Shown here: piece by piece, positions 62,357-64,000 of the stretch | How positions within the stretch are numbered: the stretch's first letter is position 1 | Layout: each line of letters starts with the position of its first letter | DNA from: Flavobacteriaceae bacterium MAR_2009_75 | GTDB lineage: Bacteria; Bacteroidota; Bacteroidia; Flavobacteriales; Flavobacteriaceae | Length of the DNA: 64,000 nt | Direction: 5' to 3' | Assembly: GCA_002813285.1 (NCBI GenBank) | Contig: PHTZ01000001.1 | Location: forward strand, 4,401,501-4,465,500 | Notes under the pieces: generated by a model | Told to the model about the DNA's origin: nothing | The model's input: the letters and a program-made list of their open reading frames with translations, nothing else | The model's database searches: none | Position numbers and translations under genes: made by a program

Positions 62357-62866
62357 TTAGTCTTTGGTTTTCTTCTTTTTGTTTTTTCGCTTTCGTTCTT
62401 TCTTCTTCTCTTTTTGGCTTTTTTGAAGACCTTTTTTCTGCATGTCTACAAAAGCCTCATATTTTTCTAGAGGCAATCCGGCCTTAAGCTCTTCATCTTG
62501 GGCCTTGGTAATTTTTTCCATGCCTTCACGCATCTGCTCAGGTGTCAATTCTAAAATTTGCATCTCAATACGTTTTTGCACGTATTTTTTGAGAATTGAA
62601 CTTAAAACCGCGCTCTCAAATTCGTTGAGTTCAAGAGTTTCAGATATTTTTGGCATTTCACCATCAACTATTTGTTCGGCAGTTTTCGGTTCTGGCTCTT
62701 TAGGAGTATGCTCTACTTGTGGTATGGCATTTCGCTGTCTGCCGTAACCATAACCTCCTCCACCATAACCGTAACCTCCTCCACCATAGCCGTATTGTGC
62801 CTGTAATTCAGCTCCGGTTAGTAGTAATGCTAAGAATAAGAACGTGCAATTGATATAGTTTTTCAT
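62357..62866 (-). CDS. Secreted Gly/Tyr-repeat protein with LTPEQ helical domain
   Basis: A 169-residue protein: signal peptide (to about 24), then YGYGGGG repeats (about 25-41), a Pro/Glu linker, a helical part (about 70-145) with LTPEQMREGMEKI and GLPLEKYEAFVDMQ, and a highly basic tail (KKERKRKNKKKK). The LTPEQ element recalls Spy/CpxP-like periplasmic proteins, but this is weak. It is the promoter-proximal gene of an operon with the TonB receptor, whose own tail is strongly acidic. Its leader holds a 30-bp palindrome. Confidence 0.8.
   Translation of the reverse strand: MKNYINCTFLFLALLLTGAELQAQYGYGGGGYGYGGGGYGYGRQRNAIPQVEHTPKEPEPKTAEQIVDGEMPKISETLELNEFESAVLSSILKKYVQKRIEMQILELTPEQMREGMEKITKAQDEELKAGLPLEKYEAFVDMQKKGLQKSQKEKKKERKRKNKKKKTKD
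62751..62792. repeat. Two 21-bp tandem repeats coding YGYGGGG
   Basis: Two 21-bp copies, differing by one base, encode the Gly/Tyr repeats of the gene at 62357. Partial copies adjoin both sides. In-frame length change could alter repeat number. Confidence 0.85.
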
Positions 62867-62900
62867 GACGATATCGGTTTATTAGATTAGAATGTTCGAT

Positions 62901-62930
62901 AAAGGTTTAACCTATCTAGGTTAAAGCTTT
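62901..62930. promoter_or_regulatory. Palindrome in the leader of the Gly/Tyr-repeat operon
   Basis: TTTAACCTA and TAGGTTAAA (62906-62914 and 62917-62925) are separated by two bases. After one mismatch, AAAG and CTTT extend the symmetry to 30 bp. It lies between the -7 element (62949) and the ATG (62866), thus within the transcribed leader. An operator or an RNA hairpin are both possible. Confidence 0.6.
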
Positions 62931-62948
62931 GTTAAATTACTTTCGCAA

Positions 62949-62956
62949 CAAATGTA
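62949..62956 (-). promoter_or_regulatory. -7 element of the Gly/Tyr-repeat/TonB receptor operon
   Basis: Reads TACATTTG on the minus strand, an exact match. A TTG lies 23 bp further upstream, slightly more than the usual 19-21. Predicted start near 62945, giving a leader of about 79 nt. Confidence 0.5.
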
Positions 62957-63054
62957 CCATTTATTAAGAATGAAGTATACAATAAAAAAATGCACAACAA
63001 TCTAAAACCTTACGGAAAGAAATGTCATGCATATACTCAAAGTAATGAGTGTTA

Positions 63055-63402
63055 TTATTGCGCTAGGATCTCTTCGACCCTTTCGGTGGGTCTCCCGATT
63101 ACCGCTTTATCACCCTTGACAACAATCGGTCTTTCTATCAGTTTGGGATACTTTATCATGGCATCAAGAATTTCTTCGTCAGATAGTAGTTTGCCCCTGA
63201 AATTATCTTTCCAAATAGCTTCATTCTTTCTAACTAGCATGTCTGGGGTTATAGCGAGACAACCTAAAATTTTACGAAGGTCTTCTTTGGTAGGTACTTC
63301 TTCCAAATATTTCACTACTTCAAAATCTTGACCTGATTTTTCAACTACGCCTAAGCCTTCCCTCGATTTTCTACATCTTGGGTTGTGATATATTTTAATC
63401 AT
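63055..63402 (-). CDS. ArsC/Spx-family reductase
   Basis: A 115-residue thioredoxin-fold protein of the glutaredoxin-dependent arsenate reductase group. The active-site loop NPRCRKSRE has Cys10 and the Arg downstream; ERPIVVKGDKAVIGRP near 91-106 is the second family motif. It may reduce arsenate, but in Flavobacteriia such single genes sit outside ars operons and could act on other substrates. No Cys is at position 13, so no CxxC disulfide of the Spx type can form. A TAATTTTG word overlaps the stop codon of prfB and might drive it. Confidence 0.88.
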   Translation of the reverse strand: MIKIYHNPRCRKSREGLGVVEKSGQDFEVVKYLEEVPTKEDLRKILGCLAITPDMLVRKNEAIWKDNFRGKLLSDEEILDAMIKYPKLIERPIVVKGDKAVIGRPTERVEEILAQ

Positions 63403-63441
63403 CTTGTTAATTTTTTCTAGTTTATCGAATAATTTACAAAA

Positions 63442-64000
63442 TTACTCATCTTCTTCTTTTTGCCCCATCATCATTAAATAGGCTTTAAGAAAAGAATCTA
63501 TATCGCCATCCATAACCGAATCAACGTTGCCTGTTTCTTGAGATGTACGTACATCCTTTACCAATTTATACGGATGCATCACATAATTTCGAATTTGTGA
63601 TCCCCATTCAATCTTCATTTTAGAAGATTCAATTTCATTACGAGCTTCCATTTTCTTTCGCAGTTCGATTTCGTACAATTGCGATTTTAGCATTTTCATG
63701 GCCGTAGCCCTGTTGTCGTGTTGACTTCTCGAATCTGAACATGAAATTTGTATGCCTGTCGGATGGTGCACCAGTTGAACTTTGGTTTCTACCTTGTTTA
63801 CGTTCTGCCCCCCGGCCCCGCTAGAGCGGGCAGTGGTAATCGTAATATCGGCGGGGTTGACATCAACCTCGATACTGTCATCAACTAAGGGGTACACATA
63901 GACCGACGCAAAAGATGTATGCCTTTTAGCGTTGCTGTCAAACGGGGAAATTCGAACTAAACGATGAACACCGTTTTCACCCTTTAACCAACCGAATGCA
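63442..64000 (-). CDS. prfB: Peptide chain release factor 2 (5' part beyond right edge)
   Basis: The gene enters from the right edge and 186 codons are seen. The catalytic GGQ lies in [13 protein letters not shown], preceded by [27 protein letters not shown], which is the RF2 form rather than the RF1 form of this region. It ends the polypeptide at UGA and UAA codons. The apparent Met in the visible part is an internal GTG (Val) codon, not a start. The programmed frameshift site, if present, would lie outside the window. arsC-like follows after 39 bp. Confidence 0.95.
   Translation of the reverse strand, partial: AFGWLKGENGVHRLVRISPFDSNAKRHTSFASVYVYPLVDDSIEVDVNPADITITTARSSGAGGQNVNKVETKVQLVHHPTGIQISCSDSRSQHDNRATAMKMLKSQLYEIELRKKMEARNEIESSKMKIEWGSQIRNYVMHPYKLVKDVRTSQETGNVDSVMDGDIDSFLKAYLMMMGQKEEDE

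Noticed and set aside
1-64000. CRISPR arrays, insertion sequences, prophage, rRNA or restriction systems
   Set aside because: No spaced direct repeats, transposase, integrase or phage genes, or rRNA-like stretches were seen on either strand.

Overview
The window looks like a chromosome segment of a marine-type member of the Flavobacteriaceae (Bacteroidota). The evidence is AT-rich DNA, a SusC/SusD pair under an ECF sigma/FecR control cassette, a fused CcsBA cytochrome c maturation protein, bacillithiol deacetylase BshB1, a menaquinone pathway, many lipoproteins, and promoters of the Bacteroidota form TTG-N19-21-TAnnTTTG. No rRNA, phage, transposase, plasmid or CRISPR signal was seen. Genus-level placement is not attempted.

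Left part (1-8 kb): a PIG-L deacetylase cut by the left edge; a leftward operon of DUF2520 dehydrogenase, KdsC-type phosphatase, Maf pyrophosphatase, an unknown lipoprotein and a small MscS channel; and the divergent ccsBA gene. At 8-19 kb is the most unusual accessory block: ECF sigma, FecR anti-sigma, SusC with an STN signalling domain, SusD, a Tat-exported PhoD-like phosphatase and a lipoprotein sulfatase. It resembles a polysaccharide utilisation locus but holds no glycoside hydrolase or lyase, so it probably imports and strips a phosphorylated and/or sulfated compound. From 19 to 26 kb come an archaemetzincin-like lipoprotein protease, a MATE exporter, a frameshifted Cys/Met-metabolism PLP enzyme, bshB1 and a TPR histidine kinase, followed by tRNA-His with its own promoter and terminators.

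At 26-34.5 kb, after a secreted M28 peptidase and a lipoprotein aldose epimerase, lies a complete hydroxyproline degradation set: deaminase (DapA family), alpha-ketoglutarate semialdehyde dehydrogenase, 4-hydroxyproline 2-epimerase and D-hydroxyproline oxidase. After three small leftward genes, 36-50 kb carries menaquinone genes menI-menF-menD, menA, menC and menE, interleaved with DUF2853, a CvfB-like RNA-binding protein, a SPOR-like membrane protein, a LytTR regulator, a TPR/HisKA_2 kinase, an SDR and a CPBP protease. menB is not in the window.

The right part (50-64 kb) is mostly housekeeping: acyl-CoA carboxylase beta subunit, a Gfo/Idh/MocA oxidoreductase, a 60-aa membrane protein beside ettA, an MBL-fold lipoprotein and a GNAT, a CarboxypepD-like protein, a coiled-coil membrane protein, fumC, an unlisted 56-aa membrane protein with a full promoter, a TonB-dependent receptor with a Gly/Tyr-repeat partner, an ArsC-like reductase and the 3' part of prfB.

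Smaller signals include a possible 26-codon gene with a full AGGAGG ribosome site between two terminators (43.3-43.5 kb), several promoters placed so close to the start codon that transcripts would be leaderless, and palindromes or hairpins ahead of susC, the M28 peptidase and the Gly/Tyr-repeat gene.
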